Positions 35,645 to 50,010 of a stretch of DNA of 64,000 nt are shown here, in pieces. Location of the stretch: the NCBI RefSeq assembly GCF_052857255.1, contig NW_027526499.1, positions 434,001 to 498,000 of the forward strand, given 5' to 3'. This DNA comes from Amblyomma americanum. Taxonomy: Eukaryota > Arthropoda > Arachnida > Ixodida > Ixodidae. Positions within the stretch are counted from its first letter, which is position 1; every line of letters begins with the position of its first letter. The notes beneath the pieces were generated by a model that worked only from the letters and a program-made list of their open reading frames with translations, searched no databases and was not told the DNA's origin. A program made the position numbers and the translations under genes.

Positions 35645-37719
35645 ACTCCGTGTTGGAGAAAATTTATGTTGGAGAAACTCCATGTCGAAGAGACTTCGTA
35701 TTGGAGAAACTCCGTGTTGGAGAAACTTTATGTTGTAGAAACTCCGTGTTGGAGAAACTCCATGTTGTAGAAACTCCGTGTTGAAGAAACTCCGTGTTGG
35801 AGAAATTCCTTGTTGGAGAAACTCCGTGTTAGAGAAACTCCATGTTGGAGAAAGTCCGTGTTGGAGAATGTCCGTGTTGGAGAAACTCCGTGTTGGAGAA
35901 ACTCCGTGTTGGAGAAACTTTATGTTGTAGAAACTCCGTGTTGGAGAAACTCCATGTTCTAGACACTCCGTGTTGAAGAAACTCCGTGTTGGAGAAACTC
36001 CGTGTCGGAGAAACTCCGTGTTGCAGAAACTCCGTGTTGGAGAAACTCCGTGTTTTATAAACTCCGTGTTGGAGAAACTCCGTGTTGTAGAAACTCTGTG
36101 TCAGAGAAACTGCGTGTCGGAGAAACTCCGTGTTGGAGAAACTCCGTGTTGGAGAAACTCTGTGTCGGAGAAATTCCTTGTTGGAGAAACTCCGTGCTGG
36201 AGAAACTCCTTGTTGGAGAAACTTCGTGTTGGAAAAACTCCGGGTTGGAGAAACTCCGTGCTAGAGAAACTCCGTGTTTGAGACACTCCACGTTGGAGAA
36301 TCTCCTTGTTGGAAAAACCTTGTTTGAGAAACTCCTTGTTGGAGAAACTCCGTGTTGGAGAAACTCCGTGCTGGGGAAACTTCGTGTTGGGGAAACGCCG
36401 TGTTGGAGAAACTCCACGTTGGAGAAACTCCGTGTCGGAGAAACTCTGTGTCGGAGAAACTCCGTGTTGGAGAAACTCCGTGTCGGAGAAACTCAGTGTC
36501 GGAGAAACTCCGTGTCGGAGAAACTCCGTGTTGGAGAAAGTCCTTGTTGGAGAAACTCCGTGTTGGAGAAACTCCGTGTTGGAGAATCTCCGTGCTGGGG
36601 AAACTTCGTGTTGGGGTAACGCCGTGTTGGAGAAACTCCATGTTGGAGAAACTCCGTGTCGGAGAAACTCCGTGTTGGAGAAACTCCGTGTTGGAGAAAC
36701 TCCGTGTTGGAGAAACTTCGTGTTGGAGAAAATCCTTGTTGGAAAAACTCCGTGCTATATCAACTCCGTGTTGGAGAAACTCCACGCTGGAAAAACTCCG
36801 TGTTCGAAAAACTCCGTGTTGGAGGAACTCTGTGTTGGACAAACTCCGTGTTGGAGAAACTCCGCGCTGGAGAAACTTCGTGTTGGAGAAACTCCGCGTT
36901 GGAAAAACTCCGTGTAGGAGAAACTCCGTGTTGGAGAAACTCCGTGTCGGAGAAACTCCGTGTTGGAGAAACTTTATGTTGGAGAAACTCCATGTCAAAG
37001 AAACTTCGTATTGGAGAAACTCCGTGTTGGAGAAACTATGTTGTAGAAACTCCGTGTTGGAGAAACTCCATGTTGTAGAAACTCCGTGTTGAAGAAACTC
37101 CGTGTTGGAGAAACTCCGTGTTGGAGAAACTCCGTGTTAGAGAAACTCCATGTTGGAGAAAGTCCGTGTTGGAGAATGTCCGTGTTGGAGAAACTCCGTG
37201 TTGGAGAAACTCCTTGTTGGAGAAATTTTATGTTGTAGAAACTCCGTGTTGGAGATACTCCATGTTGTAGAAACTCCGTGTTGAAGAAACTCCGTGTTGG
37301 AGAAACTCCGCGTCGGAGAAACTCCGTGTTGGAGAAACTCTGTGTTGGAGAAAGTCCGTGTTGGAGAAACTCCGTGTTGGAGAAACTCCGTGTTGGAGAA
37401 ACTCCGTGTTTTAAAAACTCCGTGTTGGAGAAACTCCGTGTTGTAGCAACTCTGTGTCAGAGAAACTCCGTGTCGGAGAAACTCCGTGTTGGAGAAACTC
37501 CGTGTTGGAGAAACTCTGTGTCGGAGAAATTCCTTGTTGGAGAAACTCCGTGCTGGAGAAACTCCTTGTTGGAGAAACTCCTTGTTGGAGAAACTCCGTG
37601 TTGGAGAAAACTCCGTGTAGGAGAAACTCCGTGTTTTAGAAACTCTGTTGGAGAAACTCGGTGTTGTAGAAACTCCGTGTCAGAGAAACTCCGTGTCGGA
37701 GAAACTCCGTGTTGGAGAA
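35645..37719 (+). repeat. Higher-order repeat copy 1, about 2.05-kb period
   Basis: First copy of a tandem duplication whose offset is 2,075 bp at its left and 2,043 bp at its right, a loss of two units in copy 2. It contains TTTGAGACACTCC at 36277 and the GCTATATC variant near 36756. The region just before it, 34,960-35,640, resembles 300-680 at offset 34,961. Confidence 0.85.
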
Positions 37720-39775
37720 ACTCCGTGTTGGAGAAAATTTATGTTTGAGAAACTCCATATCGAAGAGACTTCGTATTGGAGAAACTCCGTGTTGGAGAAA
37801 CTTTATGTTGTAGAAACTCCGTGTTGGAGAAACTCCATGTTGTAGAAACTCCGTGTTGAAGAAACTCCGTGTTGGAGAAATTCCTTGTTGGAGAAACTCC
37901 GTGTTAGAGAAACTCCATGTTGGAGAAAGTCCGTGTTGGAGAATGTCCGTGTTGGAGAAACTCCGTGTTGGAGAAACTCCGTGTTGGAGAAACTTTATGT
38001 TGTAGAAACTCCGTGTTGGAGAAACTCCATGTTCTAGAAACTCCGTGTTGAAGAAACTCCGTGTTGGAGAAACTCCGTGTCGGAGAAACTCCGTGTTGCA
38101 GAAACTCCGTGTTGGAGAAACTCCGTGTTTTATAAACTCCGTGTTGGAGAAACTCCGTGTTGTAGAAACTCTGTGTCAGAGAAACTCCGTGTCGGAGAAA
38201 CTCCGTGTTGGAGAAACTCCGTGTTGGAGAAACTCTGTGTCGGAGAAATTCCTTGTTGGAGAAACTCCGTGCTGGAGAAACTCCTTGTTGGAGAAACTTC
38301 GTGTTGGAAAAACTCCGGGTTGGAGAAACTCCGTGCTAGAGAAACTCCGTGTTTGAGACACTCCACGTTGGAGAATCTCCTTGTTTAAAAAACCTTGTTT
38401 GAGAAACTCCTTGTTGGAGAAACTCCGTGTTGGAGAAACTCCGTGCTGGGGAAACTTCGTGTTGGGGAAACGCCGTGTTGGAGAAACTCCACGTTGGAGA
38501 AACTCCGTGTCGGAGAAACTCCGTGTCGGAGAAACTCCGTGTTGGAGAAACTCTGTGTCGGAGAAACTCCGTGTTGGAGAAACTCCGTGTCGGAGAAACT
38601 CAGTGTCGGAGAAACTCCGTGTCGGAGAAACTCCGTGTTGGAGAAAGTCCTTGTTGGAGAAACTCCGTGTTGGAGAAACTCCGTGTTGGAGAATCTCCGT
38701 GCTGGGGAAACTTCGTGTTGGGGTAACGCCGTGTTGGAGAAACTCCATGTTGGAGAAACTCCGTGTCGGAGAAACTCCGTGTTGGAGAAACTCCGTGTTG
38801 GAGAAACTCCGTGTTGGAGAAACTTCGTGTTGGAGAAAATCCTTGTTGGAGAAACTCCGTGCTATAGCAACTCCGTGTTGGAGAAACTCCACACTGGAAA
38901 AACTCCGTGTTCGAAAAACTCCGTGTTGGAGGAACTCTGTGTTGGACAAACTCCGTGTTGGAGAAACTCCGCGCTGGAGAAACTTCGTGTTGGAGAAACT
39001 CCGCGTTGGAAAAACTCCGTGTAGGAGAAACTCCGTGTTGGAGAAACTCCGTGTCGGAGAAACTCCGTGTTGGAGAAACTTTATGTTGGAGAAACTCCAT
39101 GTCAAAGAAACTTCGTATTGGAGAAACTCCGTGTTGGAGAAACTATGTTGTAGAAACTCCGTGTTGGAGAAACTCCATGTTGTAGAAACTCCGTGTTGGA
39201 GAAAGTCCGTGTTGGAGAATGTCCGTGTTGGAGAAACTCCGTGTTGGAGAAAGTCCGTGTTGGAGAAATTTTATGTTGTAGAAACTCCGTGTTGGAGATA
39301 CTCCATGTTGTAGAAACTCCGTGTTGAAGAAACTCCGTGTTGGAGAAACTCCGCGTCGGAGAAACTCCGTGTTGGAGAAACTCTGTGTTGGAGAAAGTCC
39401 GTGTTGGAGAAACTCCGTGTTGGAGAAACTCCGTGTTGGAGAAACTCCGTGTTTTAGAAACTCCGTGTTGGAGAAACTCCGTGTGGTAGAAACTCTGTGT
39501 CAGAGAAACTCCGTGTCGGAGAAACTCCGTGTTGGAGAAACTCCGTGTTGGAGAAACTCTGTGTCGGAGAAATTCCTTGTTGGAGAAACTCCGTGCTGGA
39601 GAAACTCCTTGTTGGAGAAACTCCTTGTTGGAGAAACTCCGTGTTGGAGAAAACTCCGTGTAGGAGAAACTCCGTGTTTTAGAAACTCTGTGTTGGAGAA
39701 ACTCGGTGTTGTAGAAACTCCGTGTCAGAGAAACTCCGTGTCGGAGAAACTCCGTGTTGGAGAAACTCCGTGTTG
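37720..39775 (+). repeat. Higher-order repeat copy 2, about 2.05-kb period
   Basis: Second copy, with TTTGAGACACTCC at 38352 and intact GCTATAGC at 38861. GTTTAAAAAACC near 38383 replaces GTTGGAAAAACC of copy 1. Confidence 0.85.
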
Positions 39776-42064
39776 GAGAAACTCCGTGTTGGAGAAACTC
39801 TGTGTTGGAGAAAGTCCGTGTTGGAGAAACTCCGTGTTGGAGAAACTCCGTGTTGGAGAAACTCCGTGTTTTAGAAACTCTGTGTTAGAGAAACTCCGTG
39901 TTGTAGAAACTCTGTGTCAGAGAAACTCCGTGTCGGAGAAACTCCGTGTTGGAGAAACTCCGTGTTTGAGAAACTCTGTGTCGGAGAAATTCCTTGTTGG
40001 AGAAACTCCGTGCTGGAGAAACTCCTTGTTGGAGAAACTCCTTGTTGGAGAAACTCCGTGTTGGAGAAACTCCGTGTTGGAGAAACTCCGTGTTGGAGAA
40101 AACTCCGTGTTGGAGAAACTCCGTGTTTTAGAAACTCCGTGTTGGAGAAACTCCCTGTTGTAGAAACTCCGTGTTAGAGAAACTCCATGTTGGAGAACCT
40201 TCTGGTTGGAGAAACTCCTTGGAGAAAATCCTTGTTGGAGAAACTCCATGTTGGAGAAACTCCGTGTTGGAAAAACTCCGTGTTGTGGAAACTCCGTGTT
40301 GGGGAAACGCCGAGATGGAGAAACTTCATGTTGTAGAAACTCCGTGTTGAAGAAACTCCGTGTTGGAGAAACTCCGTGTTGGAGAAACTCCGTGTTAGAG
40401 AAACTCCATGTTGGAGAAAGTCCGTGTTGGAGAATGTCCGTGTTGGAGAAACTCCGTGTTGGAGAAACTTCGTGTTGGAGAAACTTTATGTTGTAGAAAC
40501 TCCGTGTTGGAGAAACTCCATGTTGTAGAAACTCCGTGTTGTAGAAACTCCGTGTTGGAGATAATCCATGTTGGAGAAACTCCATGTTGGAGAAACTCCA
40601 TGCTGCAGAAAATCCGCGCTGGGGAAACTACGCGCCGGAGAATCTCCGCGCTGGAGAGACTTCGTGTTGGAGAAACTCCGTGTTGCAGAAACTCCGTGTT
40701 GGAGAAACTCTGTGTGTGAGAAACTCCGAGTTGGAGAAACTCCGTGTTGGAGAAGCTCCGTATTGGAGAAACTTCGTATCGGAGAAAGTCCGTGTCGGAG
40801 AAACTCCGTGTCGCAGAAACTCCGTGTTGTAGAAACTTCGTGTTGGCGAAACTCCTTGTTGTAGAAACTCCGTGTTGGAGTACTTATTGTTAGATAAACT
40901 CCGTGTTGGAGAAACTTCGTGCTGGAGAAACTGTGTCGGAGAAACTCTGTGTCGGAGAAAGTCTGTGTCGGAGAAACTCCGTGTTGGAGAAACTCCGTGT
41001 TGGAGAAACTCCGTGCTAGAGAAACTCCGTGTTTGAGACACTCCACGTTGGAGAATCTCCTTGTTGGAAAAAACCTTGTTTGAGAAACTCCTTGTTGGAG
41101 AAACTCTGTGTCGGAGAAACTCCGTGCTGGGGAAACTTCGTGTTGGGGAAACGCCGTGTTGGAGAAACTCCTTGTCGGAGAAACTCCGTGTCGGAGAAAC
41201 TCCGTGTTAGAGAAACTCCGTGTTGGAGAAACTCCGTGTTGGAGAAACTTCGTGTTGGAGAAACTCCGTCGTGGAGAAACTTCGTGTTGGAGAAAATCCT
41301 TGTTGGAGAAACTCCGTGCTACAGCAACTCCGTGTTGGAGAAACTCCGTGTTCGAAAAACTCCGTGTTGGAGGAACTCTGTGTTGGAGAAACTCCGTGTT
41401 GGAGAAACTCCGCGCTGGAGAAACTTCGTGTTGGAGAAACTCCGCGTTGGAGAAACTCCGTGTTGGAGAAACTCCGTGTCGGAGAAACTCCGTGTCGGAG
41501 AAACTCCGTATTGGAGAAACTCCGTGTTGGAGAAAATTTATGTTGGAGAAACTCCATGTCGAAGAGACTTCGTATTGGAGAAACTCCGTGTTGGAGAAAC
41601 TTTATGTTGTAGAAACTCCGTGTTGGAGTAACTCCATGTTGTAGAAACTCCGTGTTGAAGAAACTCCGTGTTGGAGAAACTCCTTGTTGGAGAAACTCCG
41701 TGTTAGAGAAACTCCATGTTGGAGAAAGTCCGTGTTGGAGAATGTCCGTGTTGGAGAAACTCCGTGTTGGAGAAACTCCGTGTTGGAGAAACTCCGTGTT
41801 GCAGAAACTCCGTGTTGGAGAAACTCTGTGTTGGAGAATGTCCGTGTTGGAGAAACTCCGTGTTGGAGAAACTCCGTGTTGGAGAAAATTTATGTTGGAG
41901 AAACTCCATGTCGAAGAGACTTCGTATTGGAGAAACTCCGTGTTGGAGAAACTTTATGTTGTAGAAACTCCGTGTTGGAGACACTCCATGTTGTAGAAAC
42001 TCCGTGTTGAAGAAACTCCGTGTTGGAGAAACTCCTTGTTGGAGAAACTCCGTGTTGTAGAAAC
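39776..42064 (+). repeat. Satellite with a lineage 2 block
   Basis: No gene. About 40,200-41,630 matches 26,840-28,270 at constant offset 13,360, including the CTGCAG block (40598), the AGTACT unit (40879) and TTTGAGACACTCC (41032). From about 41,650 to 42,064 there are several near-repeats of a TTTATG/CCATGTCGAAGAG segment. Confidence 0.82.
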
Positions 42065-45000
42065 TCCGTGTTGGAGAAACTCCATGTTCTAGAAACTCCG
42101 TGTTGAAGAAACTCCGTGTTGGAGAAACTCCGTGTCGGAGAAACTCCGTGTTGCAGAAACTCCGTGTTGGAGAAACTCCGTGTTGGAGAATGTCCGTGTT
42201 GGAGAAACTCCGTGTTGGAGAAACTCCGTGTTGGAGAAATTTTATGTTGTAGAACCTCCGTGTTGTAGAAACTCCGTGTTGTAGAAACTCCGTGTTGGAG
42301 ATAATCCAAGTTGGAGAAACTCCATGTTGGAGAAACTCCATGCTGCAGAAAATCAGCGCTGGGGAAACTACGCGCTGGAGAATCTCCGCGCTGGAGAGAC
42401 TTCGTGTTGGAGAAACTCCGTGTTGCAGAAACTCCGTGTTGGAGAAACTCCGTGTTGGAGAAGCTCCGTGTTGGAGAAACTTCGTATCGGAGAAAGTCCG
42501 TGTCGGAGAAACTCCGTGTCGCAGAAACTTCGTGTTGTAGAAGCTTCGTGTTGGCGAAACTCCATGTTGTAGAAACTTCGTGTTGGAGAAACTCTGTGTT
42601 GGAGAAACTTATTGTTAGAGAAACTCCGTGATGGACAAACTTCGTGCTGGAGAAACTTCGTGTTGTAGAAACTGTGTCGGAGTAACTCCGTGTTGGAGAA
42701 ACTCCATGTCGGAGAAACTCCGTGTTGGAGGAACTCCCTCTTGGAGAATCTCCGTGTCGGAGAAACTCCATGTTGGAGAAACTCCGTGTTTGAGAAACTC
42801 CGTGTCGGGAAAACTCCGTGTTGGAGAAACTCCGTGTTGGAGAAACTCCGTGTTGGAGAAACTCCGTGTTGGAGAAAATCCTTGTTGGAGAAACTCCGTG
42901 CTATAGCAACTCCGTGTTGGAGAAATTCTGCGCTGGAGAAACTCCGCGCTGGAGAAAGTCCGTGTTGGAGAAACCCCGTGTTGGAGAAACTCTGTGTTGG
43001 AGAAACTCCGTGTTGGAGAAACACCACGTTAGAGAAACTCCGTGTTGGAGAAAATCCCTGTTGGAGAAACTCCGTGCTAGAGAAACTCCGTGTATGAAAC
43101 ACTCCACGTTGGAGAATCTCCTTGTAGGAAAAACCTTGTTTGAGAAACTCCTTGTTGGAGAAACTCCGTGTTGGAGAAACTCCGTGCTGGGGAAACTTCG
43201 TGTTGGGGAAACGCCGTGTTGGAGAAACTCCATGTTGGATAAACTCCGTGGCGGAGCAACTCCGTGTCGGAGAAACTCCGTGTTGGAGAAACTCCGTGTT
43301 GGAGAAACTCCGTTTTGGAGAAACTCCGTGTTGGAGAAACTTCGTGTTGGAAAAACTCCGTGTTGGAGAAACTCCGCGCTAGAGAAACTCCGTGTTTGAG
43401 ACACTCCACGTTAGAGAATCTCCTTGTTGGAAAAACCTTGTTTGAGAAACTCCTTGTTGGAGAAACTCCGTGTTGGAGAAACTCCGTGCTGGGGAAAATT
43501 CGTGTTGGGGAAACGCCGTGTTGGAGAAACTCCACGTTGGAGAAACTCCGTGTCGGAGAAACTCCGTGTCGGAGAAACTCCGTGTTGGAGAAACTCTGTG
43601 TCGGAGAAACTCCGTGTCGGAGAAACTCCGTGTTGGAGAAACTCCGTGTCGGAGAAACTCAGTGTCGGAGAAACTCCGTGTCGGAGAAACTCCGTGTCGG
43701 AGAAACTCCGTGTTGGAGAAAGTCCTTGTTGGAGAAACTCCGTGTTGGAGAAACTCCGTGTTAGAGAAACTCCGTGCTGGGGAAACTTCGTGTTGGGGTA
43801 ACGCCGTGTTTGAGAAACTCCATGTTGGAGAAACTCCGTGTCGGAGAAACTCCCTGTTTTAGAAACTCCGTGTTGGAGAAACTCCGTGTTGGAGAAACTC
43901 CGTGTTGGAGAAACTTCGTGTTGGAGAAAATCCTTGTTGGAGAAACTCCGTGCTATAGCAACTCCGTGTTGGAGAAACTCCACGCTGGAGAAACTCCGTG
44001 TTCGAAAAACTCCGTGTTGGAGGAACTCTGTGTTGGACAAACGCCGTGTTGGAGAAACTCCGCGCTGGAGAAACTTCGTGTTGGAGAAACTCCGCGTTGG
44101 AAAAACTCCGTGTTGGAGAAACTCCGTGTTGGAGAAACTCCGTGTCGGAGAAACTCCGTGTTGGAGAAACTTTATGTTGGAGAAACTGCATGTCGAAGAA
44201 ACTTCGTATTGGAGAAACTCCGTGTTGGAGAAACTTTATGTTGTAGAAACTCCGTGTTGGAGAAACTCCATGTTGTAGAAACTCCGTGTTGAAGAAACTC
44301 CGTGTTGGAGAAACTCCGTGTTGGAGAAACTCCGTGTTAGAGAAACTCCATGTTGGAGAAAGTCTGTGTTGGAGAATGTCCGTGTTGGAGAAACTCCGTG
44401 TTGGAGAAACTTTATGTTGTAGAAACTCCGTGTTGGAGATACTCCATGTTGTAGAAACTCCGTGTTGAAGAAACTCCGTGTTGGAGAAACTCCGCGTCGG
44501 AGAAACTCCGTGTGTGAGAAACTCCGAGTTGGAGAAACTCCGTGTTGGAGAAGCTCCGTGTTGGAGAAACTTCGTATCGGAGAAAGTCCGTGTCGGAGAA
44601 ACTCCGTGTCGCAGAAACTCCGTGTTGTAGAAACTTCGTGTTGGCGAAACTCCTTGTTGTAGAAACTCCGTGTTGGAGAAACGTATTGCTAGATAAACTC
44701 CGTGTTGGAGAAACTTTGTGCTGGAGAAACTCTGTGTCGGAGAAACTCTGTGTCGGAGAAAGTCTGTGTCGGAGAAACTTCGTGTTGGAGAAACTCCGTG
44801 CTAGAGAAACTCCGTGTTTGAGACACTCCACGTTGGAGAATCTCCTTGTTGGAAAAAACCTTGTTTGAGAAACTCCTTGTTGGAGAAACTCTGTGTCGGA
44901 GAAACTCCGTGTTGTAGAAACTCCGTGTTGGAGATAATCCAAGTTGGAGAAACTCCATGTTGGAGAAACTCCATGCTGCAGAAAATCAGCGCTGGGGAAA

Positions 45001-46080
45001 CTACGCGCTGGAGAATCTCCGCGCTGGAGAGACTTCGTGTTGGAGAAACTCCGTGTTGCAGAAACTCCGTGTTGGAGAAACTCCGTGTTGGAGAAGCTCC
45101 GTGTTGGAGAAACTTCGTATCGGAGAAAGTCCGTGTCGGAGAAACTCCGTGTCGCAGAAACTTCGTGTTGTAGAAGCTTCGTGTTGGCGAAACTCCATGT
45201 TGTAGAAACTTCGTGTTGGAGAAACTCTGTGTTGAAGAAACTTATTGTTAGAGAAACTCCGTGATGGAGAAACTTCGTGCTGGAGAAACTTCGTGTTGTA
45301 GAAACTGTGTCGGAGAAACTCCGTGTTGGAGAAACTCCATGTCGGAGAAACTCCGTGTTGGAGGAACTCCCTCTTGGAGAATCTCCGTGTCGGAGAAATT
45401 CCATGTTGGAGAAACTCCGTGTTTGAGAAACTCCGTGTCGGGGAAACTCCGTGTTGGAGAAACTCCGTGTTGGAGAAACTCCGTGTTGGAGAAAATCCTT
45501 GTTGGAGAAACTCCGTGCTATAGCAACTGCGTGTTGGAGAAACTCTGCGCTGGAGAAACTCCGCGCTGGAGATAGTCCGTGTTGGAGAAACTCCGTGTTG
45601 GAAAAACTCTGTGTTGGAGAAACTCCGTGTTGGAGAAACACCACGTTAGAGAAACTCCGTGTTGGAGAAAATCCCTGTTGGAGAAACTCCGTGCTAGAGA
45701 TCCGTGTTTGAAACACTCCACGTTGGAGAATCTCCTTGTTGGAAAAACCTTGTTTGAGAAACTCCTTGTTGGAGAAACTCCGTGTTGGAGAAACTCCGTG
45801 CTGGGGAAACTTCGTGTTGGGGAAACGCCGTGTTGGAGAAACACCATGTTGGATAAACTCCGTGGCGGAGCAACTCCGTGTCGGAGAAACTCCGTGTTGG
45901 AGAAACTCCGTGTTGGAGAAACTCCGTGTTGGAGAAACTCCGTGTTGGAGAAACTTCGTGTTGGAAAAACTCCGTGTTGGAGAAACTCCGTGCTAGAGAA
46001 ACTCCGTGTTTGAGACACTCCACGTTAGAGGATCTCCTTGTTGGAAAAACCTTGTTTGAGAAACTCCTTGTTGGAGAAAC
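42065..46080 (+). repeat. Lineage 1 higher-order repeat copy 1, about 4-kb period
   Basis: First copy of a tandem duplication with two lineage 1 CTGCAG blocks inside it (42338 and 44971, an internal offset of about 2,633). Offsets to copy 2 run 4,016, 4,000, 3,904 and 3,920, each change being a whole number of 16-bp units. Confidence 0.86.
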
Positions 46081-49000
46081 TCCGTGTTGGAGAAACTCCA
46101 TGTTCTAGAAACTCCGTGTTGAAGAAACTCCGTGTTGGAGAAACTCCGTGTCGGAGAAACTCCGTGTTGCAGAAACTCCGTGTTGGAGAAACTTCGTGTT
46201 GGAGAATGTCCGTGTTGGAGAAACTCCGTGTTGGAGAAACTCCGTGTTGGAGAAATTTTATGTTGTAGAAACTCCGTGTTGTAGAAACTCCGTGTTGTAG
46301 AAACTCCGTGTTGGAGATAATCCAAGTTGGAGAAACTCCATGTTGGAGAAACTCCATGCTGCAGAAAATCAGCGCTGGGGAAACTACGCGCTGGAGAATC
46401 TCCGCGCTGGAGAGACTTCGTGTTGGAGAAACTCCGTGTTGCAGAAACTCCGTGTTGGAGAAACTCCGTGTTGGAGAAGCTCCGTGTTGGAGAAACTTCG
46501 TATCGGAGAAAGTCCGTGTCGGAGAAACTCCGTGTCGCAGAAACTTCGTGTTGTAGAAGCTTCGTGTTGGCGAAACTCCATGTTGTAGAAACTTCGTGTT
46601 GGAGAAACTCTGTGTTGGAGAAACTTATTGTTAGAGAAACTCCGTGATGGACAAACTTCGTGCTGGAGAAACTTCGTGTTGTAGAAACTGTGTCGGAGAA
46701 ACTCCGTGTTGGAGAAACTCCATGTCGGAGAAACTCCGTGTTGGAGGAACTCCCTCTTGGAGAATCTCCGTGTCGGAGAAACTCCATGTTGGAGAAACTC
46801 CGTGTTTGAGAAACTCCGTGTCGGGGAAACTCCGTGTTGGAGAAACTCCGTGTTGGAGAAACTCCGTGTTGGAGAAACTCCGTGTTGGAGAAAATCCTTG
46901 TTGGAGAAACTCCGTGCTATAGCAACTCCGTGTTGGAGAAAATCTGCGCTGGAGAAACTCCGCGCTGGAGAAAGTCCGTGTTGGAGAAACTTCGTGTTGG
47001 AGAAACTCTGTGTTGGAGAAACTCCGTGTTGGAGAAACACCACGTTAGAGAAACTCCGTGTTGGAGAAAATCCCTGTTGGAGAAACTCCGTGCTAGAGAA
47101 ACTCCGTGTATGAAACACTCCACGTTGGAGAATCTCCAAGTAGGAAAAACCTTGTTTGAGAAACTCCTTGTTGGAGAAACTCCGTGTTGGAGAAACTCCG
47201 TGCTGGGGAAACTTCGTGTTGGGGAAACGCCGTGTTGGAGAAACTCCATGTTGGATAAACTCCGTGGCGGAGCAACTCCGTGTCGGAGAAACCCCGTGTT
47301 GGAGAAACTCCGTTTTGGAGAAACTCCGTGTTGGAGAAACTTCGTGTTGGAAAAACTCCGTGTTGGAGAAACTCCGCGCTAGAGAAACTCCGTGTTTGAG
47401 ACACTCCACGTTAGAGAATCTCCTTGTTGGAAAAACCTTGTTTGAGAAACTCCTTGTTGGAGAAACTCCGTGTTGGAGAAACTCCGTGCTGGGGAAACTT
47501 CGTGTTGGGGAAACGCCGTGTTGGAGAAACTCCACGTTGGAGAAACTCCGTGTCGGAGAAACTCAGTGTCGGAGAAACTCCGTGTCGGAGAAACTCCGTG
47601 TCGGAGAAACTCCGTGTTGGAGAAACTCCGTGTTGGAGAAACTCCGTGTTGGAGAAACTCCGTGTTAGAGAAACTCCGTGCTGGGGAAACTTCGTGTTGG
47701 GGTAACGCCGTGTTTGAGAAACTCCATGTTGGAGAAACTCCGTGTCGGAGAAACTCCCTGTTGGAGAAACTCCGTGTTGGAGAAACTCCGTGTTGGAGAA
47801 ACTCCGTGTTGGAGAAACTTCGTGTTGGAGAAAATCCTTGTTGGAGAAACTCCGTGCTATAGCAACTCCGTGTTGGAGAAACTCCACGCTGGAGAAACTC
47901 CGTGTTCGAAAAACTCCGTGTTGGAGGAACTCTGTGTTGGACAAACGCCGTGTTGGAGAAACTCCGCGCTGGAGAAACTTCGTGTTGGAGAAACTCCGCG
48001 TTGGAAAAACTCCGTGTTGGAGAAACTCCGTGTTGGAGAAACTCCGTGTCGGAGAAACTCCGTGTTGGAGAAACTTTATGTTGGAGAAACTCCATGTCGA
48101 AGAAACTTCGTATTGGAGAAACTCCGTGTTGGAGAAACTTTATGTTGTAGAAACTCCGTGTTGGAGAAACTCCATGTTGTAGAAACTCCGTGTTGAAGAA
48201 ACTCCGTGTTGGAGAAACTCCGTGTTGGAGAAACTCCGTGTTAGAGAAACTCCATGTTGGAGAAAGTCTGTGTTGGAGAATGTCCGTGTTGGAGAAACTC
48301 CGTGTTGGAGAAACTCCGTGTTGGAGAAACTTTATGTTGTAGAAACTCCGTGTTGGAGATACTCCATGTTGTAGAAACTCCGTGTTGAAGAAACTCCGTG
48401 TTGGAGAAACTCCGCGTCGGAGAAACTCCGTGTGTGAGAAACTCCGAGTTGGAGAAACTCCGTGTTGGAGAAGCTCCGTGTTGGAGAAACTTCGTATCGG
48501 AGAAAGTCCGTGTCGGAGAAACTCCGTGTCGCAGAAACTCCGTGTTGTAGAAACTTCGTGTTGGCGAAACTCCTTGTTGTAGAAACTCCGTGTTGGAGAA
48601 ACTTATTGCTAGATAAACTCCGTGTTGGAGAAACTTTGTGCTGGAGAAACTCTGTGTCGGAGAAACTCTGTGTCGGAGAAAGTCTGTGTCGGAGAAACTC
48701 CGTGTTGGAGAAACTCCGTGCTAGAGAAACTCCGTGTTTGAGACACTCCACGTTGGAGAATCTCCTTGTTGGAAAAAACCTTGTTTGAGAAACTCCTTGT
48801 TGGAGAAACTCTGTGTCGGAGAAACTCCGTGTTGTAGAAACTCCGTGTTGGAGATAATCCAAGTTGGAGAAACTCCATGTTGGAGAAACTCCATGCTGCA
48901 GAAAATCAGCGCTGGGGAAACTACGCGCTGGAGAATCTCCGCGCTGGAGAGACTTCGTGTTGGAGAAACTCCGTGTTGCAGAAACTCCGTGTTGGAGAAA

Positions 49001-50010
49001 CTCCGTGTTGGAGAAGCTCCGTGTTGGAGAAACTTCGTATCGGAGAAAGTCCGTGTCGGAGAAACTCCGTGTCGCAGAAACTTCGTGTTGTAGAAGCTTC
49101 GTGTTGGCGAAACTCCATGTTGTAGAAACTTCGTGTTGGAGAAACTCTGTGTTGAAGAAACTTATTGTTAGAGAAACTCCGTGATGGAGAAACTTCGTGC
49201 TGGAGAAACTTTGTGTTGTAGAAACTGTGTCGGAGAAACTCCGTGTTGGAGAAACTCCATGTCGGAGAAACTCCGTGTTGGAGGAACTCCCTCTTGGAGA
49301 ATCTCCGTGTCGGAGAAACTCCATGTTGGAGGAACTCCGTGTTTGAGAAACTCCGTGTCGGGGAAACTCCGTGTTGGAGAAACTCCGTGTTGGAGAAACT
49401 CCGTGTTGGAGAAAATCCTTGTTGGAGAAACTCCGTGCTATAGCAACTGCGTGTTGGAGAAACTCTGCGCTGGAGAAACTCCGCGCTGGAGATAGCCCGT
49501 GTTGGAGAAACTCCGTGTTGGAAAAACTCTGTGTTGGAGAAACTCCGTGTTGCAGAAACACCACGTTAGAGAAACTCCGTGTTGGAGAAAATCCCTGTTG
49601 GAGAAACTCCGTGCTAGAGATCCGTGTTTGAAACACTCCACGTTGGAGAATCTCCTTGTTGGAAAAACCTTGTTTGAGAAACTCCTTGTTGGAGAAACTC
49701 CGTGTTGGAGAAACTCCGTGCTGGGGAAACTTCGTGTTGGGGAAACGCCGTGTTGGAGAAACTCCATGTTGGATAAACTCCGTGGCGGAGCAACTCCGTG
49801 TCGGAGAAACTCCGTGTTGGAGAAACTCCGTGTTGGAGAAACTCCGTGTTGGAGAAACTCCGTGTTGGAGAAACTTCGTGTTGGAAAAACTCCGTGTTGG
49901 AGAAACTCCGTGCTAGAGAAACTCCGTGTTTGAGACACTCCACGTTAGAGGATCTCCTTGTTGGAAAAACCTTGTTTGAGAAACTCCTTGTTGGAGAAAC
50001 TCCGTGTTGG
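46081..50010 (+). repeat. Lineage 1 higher-order repeat copy 2, about 4-kb period
   Basis: Second copy with CTGCAG blocks at 46354 and 48891. Six units present in copy 1 near 43,600-43,750 are absent here. The short unit GCTAGAGATCCGTG at 49614 matches 45694, confirming common descent. Confidence 0.86.
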